The notes under the pieces are model-generated. The model worked only from the letters and a program-made list of their open reading frames with translations, was not told the DNA's origin and did no database searches. Position numbers and translations under genes: made by a program. A stretch of 64,000 bases of DNA from an uncultured Chthonomonas sp. (lineage in GTDB: Bacteria > Armatimonadota > Chthonomonadetes > Chthonomonadales > CAJBBX01), in assembly GCA_903951425.1 (NCBI GenBank), contig CAJBBX010000135.1, forward strand, positions 48,836 through 112,835, read 5' to 3'. Below are positions 26,202 through 33,863 of the stretch, in pieces. Position 1 is the first letter of the stretch. Each line of letters starts with the position of its first letter.

Positions 26202-27836
26202 CTACTTGCGGGAGCGGACCGTCTCCTTGATGCGCTGGATGTGACCGCGCCCAAGGCCCTTCACCTCGCACCCCAGCTCGAAGTACCGCTCGATAGCATC
26301 GTCCGTAAGCACACCGAAGCAGTCGATCACGGCGATAGTGCCGCCGGCGGCCGCCACCACGTCCTCGGGCTTCAGCGCGGTGTACGCCTCGTGCCGCACG
26401 GCGAGGACCAGCGCGTTCACGCCAGCCAGCGACTTGTCGAGGTCCTTGCCCACGGCCAGCGTGGCCAGAGCGTCCTGGTTGCGGAAGAAGCGGGCCAGCG
26501 AGTGGCCGTCCGGCGAGGAGTCCTGGTTCAGGAACTCGAACCACTTGTCGACATAGGGGTCGTGGACGCGGATCTCAGCGCCCATCTCTGCGAGCTTGCG
26601 AACGACCAACTCAGAGCCGCTGTAGCGGGTATCGCCCACATCCTCGCGGTAGCTGGCGCCGCAGAGGAGCACGGTGCTCTGCGCGACGGCCTTGCCCATG
26701 TTGCGCAGGGCGTCGCGCACCAGCTCCGCCGCGTGGATGCCGCGGGTGTCGTTGATGTTGATGGCCGCGGTGGTGATGCTGAAGATGTCATCCTCGAACC
26801 CGAGGATGTGCTTGTAGGCCCAGCGCCCCAGGCCGCCGTCCTTCGGCAGGCAGTAGCCGCCGATGCCGGGACCGGGGAAGATCATGTTGCTGTGCGTGGG
26901 CCGCGTCTTGATGGCCTTGATCACCTTGGTCAGGTCGACGCCATTCCGCTCGCTGAAGAGGCTCCACTCGTTGAGGAAGGCCAGAATCGTGGCGCGATAG
27001 GAGTTCTCAACGATCTTGGTCGTCTCGGACTCGATGGGCCGGTCCATGACGGTCAGCGGGAACTCAGCGACGTTGAGCACCTCGCTCAGGAACTTGACCA
27101 CGCGCTCGCGGGCCTCGGGAGTGCAGCCTGAGCAGACGCGCCAGAAGTCCCGGATCGAGCGCACGTACTCGCGGCCAGGCATCACGCGCTCGAAGCTGTG
27201 GGCCAACAGCGGCGTGCTGCCGATTCCCCGCGCCTCGAACGCCTTCTTGAGGATCGGCATGGCCACGAACTCGGTGGTGCCGGGCGCCACGGTGGTCTCG
27301 ATCAGCACCAGGCAGTGCGGCTGGATCCGGTCGCCGATGGTGCGCAGCGTGGCTTCCAGGGCCGCCATGTCGACGTCGCCGGTCTTCAGGTCGCCGAGGC
27401 TCTTTTTCAGGTAGTCGCACTGCACGTCGACGACGACGCAGTCGGCCAGACCGAGGCAATCGCTATTGAAGGTAGCCGTCAACGTCTTCTTCTCCAAGAC
27501 GCACCGACAGATCATGGGCTCGACTTCGGGATCCTCGGCCTTCACCGGCGAGATGCCCTCGTTCAGGCGCGGGATCTTCCAGTAGCTCCGCGTGCTGGGC
27601 CGCTGGCAGCCGATGACGAACTTGCTGGGTTCGCCTGTGCCCTTGTCCACCGTGTCCGCGACGATGGCCGCCATGACGGCGCCGACGAAGCCGACGCCCA
27701 TCACGACGACGACCTCCTGCCCCTGCCCGCGGGCGGCAACGCTCAGTTGCTGGAGCCGCGCCAGTTCAACCGGGTAGTCTGCCGGTTGCGGCAATGGATA
27801 CGCATGCCCTTCCGGGCTAACGGAATGCTCGCTCAA
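26202..27836 (-). CDS. UDP-glucose/GDP-mannose dehydrogenase family protein
   Basis: This enzyme should oxidise an NDP-sugar to its uronic acid using NAD for polysaccharide synthesis. The 544 residues contain a Rossmann start (VVVVMGVGFVGAVMA), the central-domain segment ESETTKIVENSYRATILAFLNEW and the catalytic-cysteine motif GPGIGGYCLPKDGGL (usually GxGFGGSCFPKD). It is about 100 residues longer than typical family members, with an N-terminal extension of ~40 residues and an enlarged C-terminal domain. It starts at TTG 27836 behind AAGGAGG. The substrate cannot be assigned. It is the last gene of the yifB run. Confidence 0.87.
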   Translation of the reverse strand: MSEHSVSPEGHAYPLPQPADYPVELARLQQLSVAARGQGQEVVVVMGVGFVGAVMAAIVADTVDKGTGEPSKFVIGCQRPSTRSYWKIPRLNEGISPVKAEDPEVEPMICRCVLEKKTLTATFNSDCLGLADCVVVDVQCDYLKKSLGDLKTGDVDMAALEATLRTIGDRIQPHCLVLIETTVAPGTTEFVAMPILKKAFEARGIGSTPLLAHSFERVMPGREYVRSIRDFWRVCSGCTPEARERVVKFLSEVLNVAEFPLTVMDRPIESETTKIVENSYRATILAFLNEWSLFSERNGVDLTKVIKAIKTRPTHSNMIFPGPGIGGYCLPKDGGLGRWAYKHILGFEDDIFSITTAAININDTRGIHAAELVRDALRNMGKAVAQSTVLLCGASYREDVGDTRYSGSELVVRKLAEMGAEIRVHDPYVDKWFEFLNQDSSPDGHSLARFFRNQDALATLAVGKDLDKSLAGVNALVLAVRHEAYTALKPEDVVAAAGGTIAVIDCFGVLTDDAIERYFELGCEVKGLGRGHIQRIKETVRSRK

Positions 27837-27852
27837 TGGGTTTGCCTCCTTG

Positions 27853-28425
27853 TTACTGGTCCAGCCACCACTCCGACGTCAGGCGCTCGGCTCGTGTCAC
27901 TGGCAGCGAAAGCGCCACAGACAGGTCTCGGGCCGCAGCGGTAAGGGCATGCTGCTCACCGGGAAGGCCAACCGAGCGCCCGACCAGCACATGCCGCGTA
28001 TCCTTGAACTGCAGGAGCAGGGCCATCTCGCCTGTCCGCACGGCTCCGTCAACGGCCTCGAGGATCACCACGGACTCCAAGTCGCGCGGCTCACCACGGA
28101 CCTCGCCGTTTCGCACCACCTCGCCGCGGTCAGGATCGACGGTGACCACGTCCTGCGGCAGGGAGCGGGCCATGGTCTGCGCCCGGGCGGCCAGCGCCAG
28201 AAAGATGATGAAGACCAGGCCCGCCAGTCCCCAGTAGCCCGGATGGGTTCGCGCCACTCGGATGTATACAGCAAGCATGATGAGGAGTACGGCGCTGAAG
28301 GCGGCTCCCCAGACATACGCGCCCTTGTACGCGGCCCCGAGACGGCGCACGACCACCGCGGCGCCGTGGCGCTCAATGTTGAAGAGCACCGGTATCTTGC
28401 CCGGTCCGGCTGATGGGCTATTCAT
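27853..28425 (-). CDS. Membrane protein of unknown function
   Basis: The 190-residue protein has two adjacent membrane helices (about 37-56 and 64-82) followed by a ~100-residue soluble domain rich in beta strands (VVTVDPDRGEVVRNGEV, LLLQFKDTRHVLVG), somewhat like small PH-type membrane proteins. I do not recognise the family. The ATG at 28425 overlaps the yifB stop (ATGA). The ORF-track start is a GTG two codons earlier. The nucleotide-sugar dehydrogenase starts 16 bp downstream. Confidence 0.7.
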   Translation of the reverse strand: MNSPSAGPGKIPVLFNIERHGAAVVVRRLGAAYKGAYVWGAAFSAVLLIMLAVYIRVARTHPGYWGLAGLVFIIFLALAARAQTMARSLPQDVVTVDPDRGEVVRNGEVRGEPRDLESVVILEAVDGAVRTGEMALLLQFKDTRHVLVGRSVGLPGEQHALTAAARDLSVALSLPVTRAERLTSEWWLDQ

Positions 28426-29954
28426 ATCCACATCTTCCTGTCCAGCGATCGGTACTGGATCGCTTCGACCACGTGCGGGGCTCGGATATCCTCGACGCCG
28501 GCGAGGTCGGCGATTGTCCGCGCCACCTTTAGGATGCGGTCATAGGCCCGGGCGGAAAGCGACAACTGCTGGATCGCCGCCTTGAGCACGCTACGCGTCT
28601 CGTTGTCCACGACGCACTGCGCCCGTATCTCACGCTGGCCCATCTGCGCGTTGCAGTAGATGCGCGAGCCCGTCAAGCGAGCCCGCTGGCGCTCGCGCGC
28701 CGCGCTGACCCGCTTGCGGACCTCGACCGACTTCTCCGTGGGAGGGTAGTTAACCATATCATCCTCGGAGAGGCGCGGCACCTCCAGATGGATATCGATC
28801 CGGTCCAGCAGCGGCCCGGAGATGCGTTGCTGGTACTTCCGCACCATGGTCTGCGAGCAGGTGCACTGCCGGTAGAGGTCGCCCTGGTAGCCGCAGACGC
28901 AAGGGTTCATGGCGGCGGCGAGGATGAAGCTGGCGGGATACTGGAGCGAGGCCTGCACACGGGCGATCGTGACGACGCCGTCCTCCAGAGGCTGGCGCAG
29001 CACCTCCAGGGCATCGCGCTTGAACTCCGGAAGCTCGTCTAGGAAGAGGACGCCGTGGTGTGCGAGGCTCACCTCGCCGGGCCGAGGCACCGTGCCGCCG
29101 CCCACCAGCGCCGCGTTGGAGAGCGTGTGGTGCGGCGCCCGGAACGGACGCGACCGCATGAGCGCAAGGTCGGAGGGCAACAGGCCCGCGACGCTGTAGA
29201 TCCGCGTCGTGTCCAGCGCCTCGCCCACCGACAGGGGCGGCAGGATCGTCGGCAAGCGGCGCGCCAGCATGGTCTTTCCGCTGCCGGGCGGCCCGATCAT
29301 GATGATATTGTGCCCGCCCGCCGCGGCAACCTCCAGCGCCCGCTTGGCATGGGACTGGCCCTTCACGTCGGCAAAGTCGGTGGAGTACTCCGGTCCGGCG
29401 GCCAATGCGTCCTCAGGGCTCCTGCGCACGGGCTCGTGCCGCTCCGGGTTGCAGAGCAGGTCGACGACCTGCGCCAGCGTCGCCACCGGGTAAACATCTA
29501 TCTCGCCGACGATGGCGGCCTCTTCCACGTTGGCCGCGGGAACGAGCATCCGCTTGTAGCCCGCGCTCTTGGCGGCAAGCGCCATGGGCAACACGCCGTT
29601 CACCGACCGCACCGAGCCATCCAGCGAGAGTTGCCCGGTCATCAGCGTGTCGTGCAGCAGATCGCGCTCGACCTGGCCTGTCGAGGCCAGCAGGCCGACC
29701 GCGATGGGAAGGTCGAAACCTGTGCCCTCTTTCTTGATGTCGGCGGGAGCGAGGTTGATGGTGCAGCGCTTGTTGGGAAACTCGAAGCCGGTGTTCTTGA
29801 TGGCCGCCCGGACGCGCTCGCGGCTCTCCTGCACAGCGGCATCCGGCAGGCCCACGATGGCCCAGAAGAACATGCCCGGCGAGACGTCGACCTCGACGGC
29901 CACAGCGTAAGCGTCAATCCCGAGTACGGCGCTGGACATCACCTGCGACAGCAT
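28422..29954 (-). CDS. YifB/ComM family Mg-chelatase-like AAA ATPase
   Basis: The 510-residue protein belongs to the YifB/ComM family. ComM is a helicase that promotes branch migration during natural transformation. Visible parts are the N-terminal Lon-S5-like domain (AVLGIDAYAVAVEVDVSPG, LAPADIKKEGTGFDLP), Walker A (GPPGSGKT), Walker B (GVLFLDELPEF), a zinc-binding NPCVCGYQGDLYRQCTCS loop and the C-terminal SARAYDRILKVARTIADL. The start is ATG 29954 with GGAG upstream. The ORF-track start 14 codons earlier lacks support. Competence genes are not seen nearby. Confidence 0.93.
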   Translation of the reverse strand: MLSQVMSSAVLGIDAYAVAVEVDVSPGMFFWAIVGLPDAAVQESRERVRAAIKNTGFEFPNKRCTINLAPADIKKEGTGFDLPIAVGLLASTGQVERDLLHDTLMTGQLSLDGSVRSVNGVLPMALAAKSAGYKRMLVPAANVEEAAIVGEIDVYPVATLAQVVDLLCNPERHEPVRRSPEDALAAGPEYSTDFADVKGQSHAKRALEVAAAGGHNIIMIGPPGSGKTMLARRLPTILPPLSVGEALDTTRIYSVAGLLPSDLALMRSRPFRAPHHTLSNAALVGGGTVPRPGEVSLAHHGVLFLDELPEFKRDALEVLRQPLEDGVVTIARVQASLQYPASFILAAAMNPCVCGYQGDLYRQCTCSQTMVRKYQQRISGPLLDRIDIHLEVPRLSEDDMVNYPPTEKSVEVRKRVSAARERQRARLTGSRIYCNAQMGQREIRAQCVVDNETRSVLKAAIQQLSLSARAYDRILKVARTIADLAGVEDIRAPHVVEAIQYRSLDRKMWI

Positions 29955-30003
29955 GCCGACTACTCCATGATCTGCGTGTTCACCCGGCCGACACAAACGA
30001 CGA

Positions 30004-30050
30004 AGCCCCGGGTTCCGCGCACCACAAGCGGGTGAGCGGGATCCGGGGCT
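30004..30050 (-). terminator. Terminator of the small zinc-ribbon gene
   Basis: On the minus strand AGCCCCGG and CCGGGGCT form an 8-bp stem around a GC-rich interior, 25 bp downstream of the small gene's stop, followed by TCGTCGTTTGTG. It separates the 54-residue gene from yifB. Confidence 0.55.
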
Positions 30051-30074
30051 CCTGATCTACGCGAGCGCAGTTAA

Positions 30075-30239
30075 CTAAGCGTTGGCGCCGCAGCACTTGC
30101 GGACCATCTGCTTGCGACCCGACGGGGTGAGCTGCATAACAACCTGAATCGGGTTACCGCAGAGGCGGCAGAGCTGCTGAGCCTGCTTGGCTTCCTGACG
30201 CGCGGTGACGTTGGTCTTAGACTTCTTGACGTCGGCCAC
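30075..30239 (-). CDS. 54-residue zinc-ribbon-like protein
   Basis: The product is a short basic protein: a lysine-rich N-terminus (VADVKKSKTNVTARQEAKQA), then CRLCGNPIQVV, a loop, and KQMVRKCCGANA. The two cysteine pairs would suit a zinc ribbon, as in small ribosomal proteins such as L33, but the sequence does not match L33 well. The start is GTG 30239, placed 7 nt after a strong AGGAGAGG. The 107-codon ORF in the track crosses the promoter and is wrong. It has its own promoter and terminator, so it is probably a well-expressed single gene. A nucleic-acid or ribosome role is inference. Confidence 0.75.
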   Translation of the reverse strand: MADVKKSKTNVTARQEAKQAQQLCRLCGNPIQVVMQLTPSGRKQMVRKCCGANA

Positions 30240-30291
30240 GGCTGTCCTCTCCTGAAGCACCTGAATGCGTTGCCCATGCTGAACGCGGGTT

Positions 30292-30320
30292 ACTATACCC
30301 CATGAACTGCACGCAGTCCC
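30292..30320 (-). promoter_or_regulatory. Promoter of the small zinc-ribbon gene
   Basis: On the minus strand GGGACT and TATAGT are separated by 17 bp. The expected start near 30285 gives a ~46-nt leader to the GTG at 30239. The -10 is good and the -35 is weak. It lies in the short gap after the histidine-kinase gene. Confidence 0.5.
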
Positions 30321-30330
30321 AGACCCGGGG

Positions 30331-31533
30331 TTACGACGCGGTGGCGGCGGCTGAAACCGGTATTGTGAACCAGAAGCAACTCCCCTGTCCCAGCTCACTG
30401 GCGACGCCGATGGAGCCGCCCATCGCCTCGACGGCCATCCGGCAGAAGGTGAGGCCCAGGCCTGTTGACGGGCCGCCGTTGCCGCCCTTCGGCTTGACCT
30501 GGTGGAACTTCTCGAAGACGCGCTCCAGATGCTCAGCAGGGATGCCGGGACCGGCGTCGACGACCGTCACTCGAACCATGCCGCCGGACTCCGTTTGCCC
30601 CACCGTGATGCAGGCGCCGTCCGGCGAGAACTTTATGGCGTTGCCCATGAGATTGATCAGCACACGGCGGAGCATCTCGGAATCGCCCCGGACTGCCGGG
30701 GCGCCATCTAGCTCCTGACTGACCTCCAGGCCTTTCTCCACGATGAGAGCGTCGATCATGGCGCTGGCCGTTGAGAGTACGTCCGCCAGGTTCACCTCGG
30801 TGATATCGAGCGAAAGGGCGCCGGCCTCCATCTTGTTTATATCCAGGAGGTCGTTCACCATGCGGAGGAGGCGATCAGCTCCGGCGAGCGCATTCCCCAC
30901 CAACTCGGGCGTCAGGACCGGATCGGGGCCCACCACCTGCACGGTCTGAAGTCCGGTGATCACGCTGGTCAGGGGCGTCCGCATGTCATGAACGATCATG
31001 TGGGTCAGGGCGTCCTGAGCCTCCTGGGCTTGTTGGAGCTGGACCAGCGTATCGTTGAGGGCCGTATGCATGGTCTGCAACTCGGCATGCGTGGACTGCA
31101 GTTCGTTGTGAGTGAGGCTCAGTTCCTCGTGCGCTTGCTGGAGCTGGATCCGCTGCTCCATCTCGACTTTCAACGCAGGGAACCACCGGTAGAGCAGCAC
31201 GAAGATGATGGTGAGGGCCGAGCCGACGTTGAGCAGTTTCGGCGCCAGCACGAGTTGCGGCTCGGTAAGGACATCATAGAAGTCGCGCGGAAGCACTCCG
31301 GCCTGCGAAGTGGCCACAGTGCCGAAGTAGACGCTCTCCAGCAACGTGCGCGCGCCGTCCAAGAAGACGACCACGAGCATCGTGCCGACCATGGGGCTGA
31401 GTTGTGTCAGACGGCGGTGCTCGCGCCAGTAGAAGGCCAGAATGACCGACCAACAGACGATGAGGAGCCAGTACACGCCGGCCGTAATCAGTGGGTACGG
31501 AAGGTGCATCTCTCTTGCCCAGAACGGTACCAT
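30331..31533 (-). CDS. Membrane sensor histidine kinase
   Basis: The 400-residue protein has three N-terminal membrane helices (about 14-34, 47-66 and 104-118), a long glutamine-rich coiled coil (about 120-172) and a complete kinase core: H-box HMIVHDMRTPLTSV, N-box LINLMGNAIKFSP, G1 VVDAGPGIP, F-box FEKFHQV and G2 GLGLTFC. It should autophosphorylate on the H-box histidine. No response regulator lies next to it, so it is an orphan. The sensed signal is unknown. An ATG 8 codons in is an alternative start. Neither has a good ribosome-binding site. Confidence 0.9.
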   Translation of the reverse strand: MVPFWAREMHLPYPLITAGVYWLLIVCWSVILAFYWREHRRLTQLSPMVGTMLVVVFLDGARTLLESVYFGTVATSQAGVLPRDFYDVLTEPQLVLAPKLLNVGSALTIIFVLLYRWFPALKVEMEQRIQLQQAHEELSLTHNELQSTHAELQTMHTALNDTLVQLQQAQEAQDALTHMIVHDMRTPLTSVITGLQTVQVVGPDPVLTPELVGNALAGADRLLRMVNDLLDINKMEAGALSLDITEVNLADVLSTASAMIDALIVEKGLEVSQELDGAPAVRGDSEMLRRVLINLMGNAIKFSPDGACITVGQTESGGMVRVTVVDAGPGIPAEHLERVFEKFHQVKPKGGNGGPSTGLGLTFCRMAVEAMGGSIGVASELGQGSCFWFTIPVSAAATAS

Positions 31534-31535
31534 TC

Positions 31536-31550
31536 ACACCGTACCGGTGT
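31536..31550. promoter_or_regulatory. Palindrome upstream of the histidine-kinase start
   Basis: ACACCGTACCGGTGT is a perfect 6-bp inverted repeat around TAC, 2 bp upstream of the first kinase ATG. A second overlapping repeat (CGGTAC and GTACCG, 31525-31546) crosses the start. It looks like a regulator binding site or a start-blocking hairpin. The regulator is unknown. Confidence 0.4.
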
Positions 31551-31711
31551 CAACGGCACGGCGAGCTCAGCCAATTCCACCGACAAGACCGGTCGCCGCT
31601 GAGGAACGACCGCCTTTTCGACGTAGTCTATACCGGTAGCTGTTCCGCGGGCCGTCGTCGGACCGAACCGGACAGCGCAATGCTGAGTGACGATCAATGG
31701 AGGCGCCCCTG

Positions 31712-32710
31712 ATGAAGAGAAACCCGATACTGATTCTAGCGTTGATGACCTCGCTGGCCGCCGTGTCGGCCATGGCGCAACAGCCAAAGGATCTCGCCGA
31801 CCCGCCGCCGGCTCCAGACCCCAATGCTCCGCGGTACCTTCTGGGCCACAAGGACGCAGTGACGGCAACTGCCTTCCTGCCGGGAGGCAAGCTGTTCTTA
31901 TCGGCCTCGCTAGACGGCACGATCCGCACCTGGAGCCTTGAGACGGGCAAGGAGACACGCGCAACCACGGTTCAGGGCGCGCAGTTCGTCTCCATGGCAC
32001 TCTCGACGGACGGCAAGTCACTGGCCGTAGGCGCCGCCGACGGCTCGGTGCGTCTGTTGGACCCCCTCACCGGCGCCCAGATTGCCGCCTACTCGATGGG
32101 CATCAAGTCGCCGGACCTGCCGATTGCGTTCTCGCCAGATGGCAAGATGCTCGCCGCCGGCTGCATCAAGGGCGACGTCAAGATCTGGGCCCTGGCCACC
32201 GGCAAAGAGGCCGCCGCGCTTGAGGCGCCCATCGGCAACCCGGTGCTATCATTGGCCTGGTCGCCCGACGGCGCCAAGCTAGTTGGCGGCGTACCCGATA
32301 CCGTCGCCCCAGTCTGGGATGTGAAGACGGCAAAAGAGACCAGCCAGCTCAAGAGCGAGAAGGACTGGATCTACCCAGTCGTCTTCACCATCGACGGCAA
32401 GAAGATGGTCTCCGGTTCCGGCAAGAAGACGCTCTACGTCTGGGATGTGACCTCGGGCCAGGCCGCTGAGCTGGGCCAGACAGCCACCAACGTCCGGCAG
32501 CTCAAGCTCTCCGCCGACGGCAAGCTTGTCATCGCCACTTCAGTGGGCCGCGTGACCGTCCTGGACCTAGCCACGAAGAAAGTGGTATTCGAGGGCGACG
32601 GATCGGCCGCGAGCCTGTCGCCGGACGGCAAGTGGGTGGTTTCGGCCGACGCCGAGGACCTGAAGGTCCAGCCGCTGAAGCCTGTGGGCGCTACCGCACC
32701 GTCGAAGTAG
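31712..32710 (+). CDS. Exported WD40-repeat protein
   Basis: The 332-residue product begins with a signal peptide (MKRNPILILALMTSLAAVSAMAQQ) and then has about six or seven WD40-like repeats forming one beta-propeller (LGHKDAVTATAFLPGGKLFLSAS, GTIRTWSLETGK, GDVKIWALATGK, KTLYVWDVTSGQ). Such proteins are scaffolds and no enzyme motif is seen. The start is ATG 31712, 9 nt after GGAGG. The ORF-track ATG five codons earlier overlaps that site. It is a single gene between the divergent kinase gene and a convergent operon. Confidence 0.87.
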   Translation: MKRNPILILALMTSLAAVSAMAQQPKDLADPPPAPDPNAPRYLLGHKDAVTATAFLPGGKLFLSASLDGTIRTWSLETGKETRATTVQGAQFVSMALSTDGKSLAVGAADGSVRLLDPLTGAQIAAYSMGIKSPDLPIAFSPDGKMLAAGCIKGDVKIWALATGKEAAALEAPIGNPVLSLAWSPDGAKLVGGVPDTVAPVWDVKTAKETSQLKSEKDWIYPVVFTIDGKKMVSGSGKKTLYVWDVTSGQAAELGQTATNVRQLKLSADGKLVIATSVGRVTVLDLATKKVVFEGDGSAASLSPDGKWVVSADAEDLKVQPLKPVGATAPSK

Positions 32711-32731
32711 GCGCACACACCGGCCGGCAAC

Positions 32732-32759
32732 GCGGGGCCGCATCGATCGGCGGCCCCGC
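32732..32759. terminator. Bidirectional terminator
   Basis: GCGGGGCCGC and GCGGCCCCGC form a perfect 10-bp stem with an 8-nt loop (ATCGATCG). It lies in the 64-bp gap between the convergent WD40 and URO-D-like genes. Confidence 0.6.
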
Positions 32760-32774
32760 AGATGCATGGGCAGG

Positions 32775-33863
32775 TCAGGTGTTGGCGGTGAGCCAGGCCA
32801 GGGCGTCTTCGGCCGCCTTCTGCGTCGGAGCCGAGCAGTCGTAGAAGACCAGATTCGGCTTGAGTTGCCTGTGGTAGTTCGGCAACTCCTCCACCGAGCA
32901 GGGCACCCAAACAGCCACCCCGCGCGACTGGATGTCGTGCAGCAGGTCCATCCACTCGCCGAACGCCGCGTTACGCGCCCCTGTAGTCCACTGGATGCAG
33001 TCCAGGCCTGGAATCGAGCAGAGGTCCGGGACATGGACTAAGCACTCGGGGCCGTCCAGGTGGTAGACACAATGCCCGATATGCGCGGCCTCCTCTTCCA
33101 GGGAGGGCATGGCCCACCGCCGGAACTGCCGAGGCCCGATGAGCGCCGCGAAGTCACACTGGATGGTGTTCGTCCGCACGGGATGGTAAGCCGGGACCCA
33201 GCCCGCAGTGCCCGTAGCGGACATGCCGGCGGCCTCGTAGAGCGCATCGTAGACCGGGACGAACTCGGCGCGGACATCGGCCATCGCTCGATCGATGGTC
33301 TCCGGGCAGTCGATCATATCCATACAGAGCCGCTCGCCGCCGCGCATGGCCAGCAGGGCATCCATATTGCTGTGAATATCCAGGTGAGCTACGGCCAGCT
33401 TACCGACGAACTGGCTTCGCATCTCCCGGCAGAACGCAAGCATGCGCTGCCACCAGGCGTTCTCTGCCTGAAGCCGCAGGGGGAGCCAATCGTCCCACTC
33501 CTCGATGCAGGCCTCGGCCCAGCTGGTTCCGGTCTCGAACTCAGGAAACTTCAGCTCAGCTCCGAGCCAGGCCGAGAACATGTCAGGCCCAAAGCTGGGA
33601 GTGTAGGCGGGGACAGCCTCCCCGCCCCAGAAGACGCCTGCAGCGGCCTCAACGACCTGGGCCGCCACGGCCGCCGGATCCTCGCGGGCGCCGGCCATGT
33701 AGGCAGGCCATGGAGCCTGTACGGCGCCTTCCTTGGGAGCCCTGATGCAGCAACAAGGCCGATCGAGTAGCTCGTGGTTCCAGAACGCAAGCCACCGGCG
33801 CTGGGCGTCAGCGAGGTCGGGCTTGAACTCCATGGCCTCGGTCAGAAGCGTCGCATCGGACAT
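32775..33863 (-). CDS. Uroporphyrinogen decarboxylase-like protein (URO-D superfamily)
   Basis: The 362-residue protein resembles the URO-D/MtaA superfamily, which includes uroporphyrinogen decarboxylase and corrinoid or cobalamin methyltransferases. The best-fitting part is the C-terminal half (YHLDGPECLVHVPDLCSIPGLDCIQWT, then NAAFGEWMDLLHDIQSRG). The conserved N-terminal RPxWxMRQAG motif of true HemE is absent, so a haem-pathway role is unlikely. Several cysteines and histidines could bind metal. Its ATG overlaps the phosphohexomutase stop by 1 bp (TGATG), so they are co-transcribed. The substrate is unknown. Confidence 0.6.
   Translation of the reverse strand: MSDATLLTEAMEFKPDLADAQRRWLAFWNHELLDRPCCCIRAPKEGAVQAPWPAYMAGAREDPAAVAAQVVEAAAGVFWGGEAVPAYTPSFGPDMFSAWLGAELKFPEFETGTSWAEACIEEWDDWLPLRLQAENAWWQRMLAFCREMRSQFVGKLAVAHLDIHSNMDALLAMRGGERLCMDMIDCPETIDRAMADVRAEFVPVYDALYEAAGMSATGTAGWVPAYHPVRTNTIQCDFAALIGPRQFRRWAMPSLEEEAAHIGHCVYHLDGPECLVHVPDLCSIPGLDCIQWTTGARNAAFGEWMDLLHDIQSRGVAVWVPCSVEELPNYHRQLKPNLVFYDCSAPTQKAAEDALAWLTANT

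Noticed and set aside
32775-33863. Haem biosynthesis gene hemE
   Set aside because: The N-terminal RPxWxMRQAG signature is missing and no other haem genes are adjacent.
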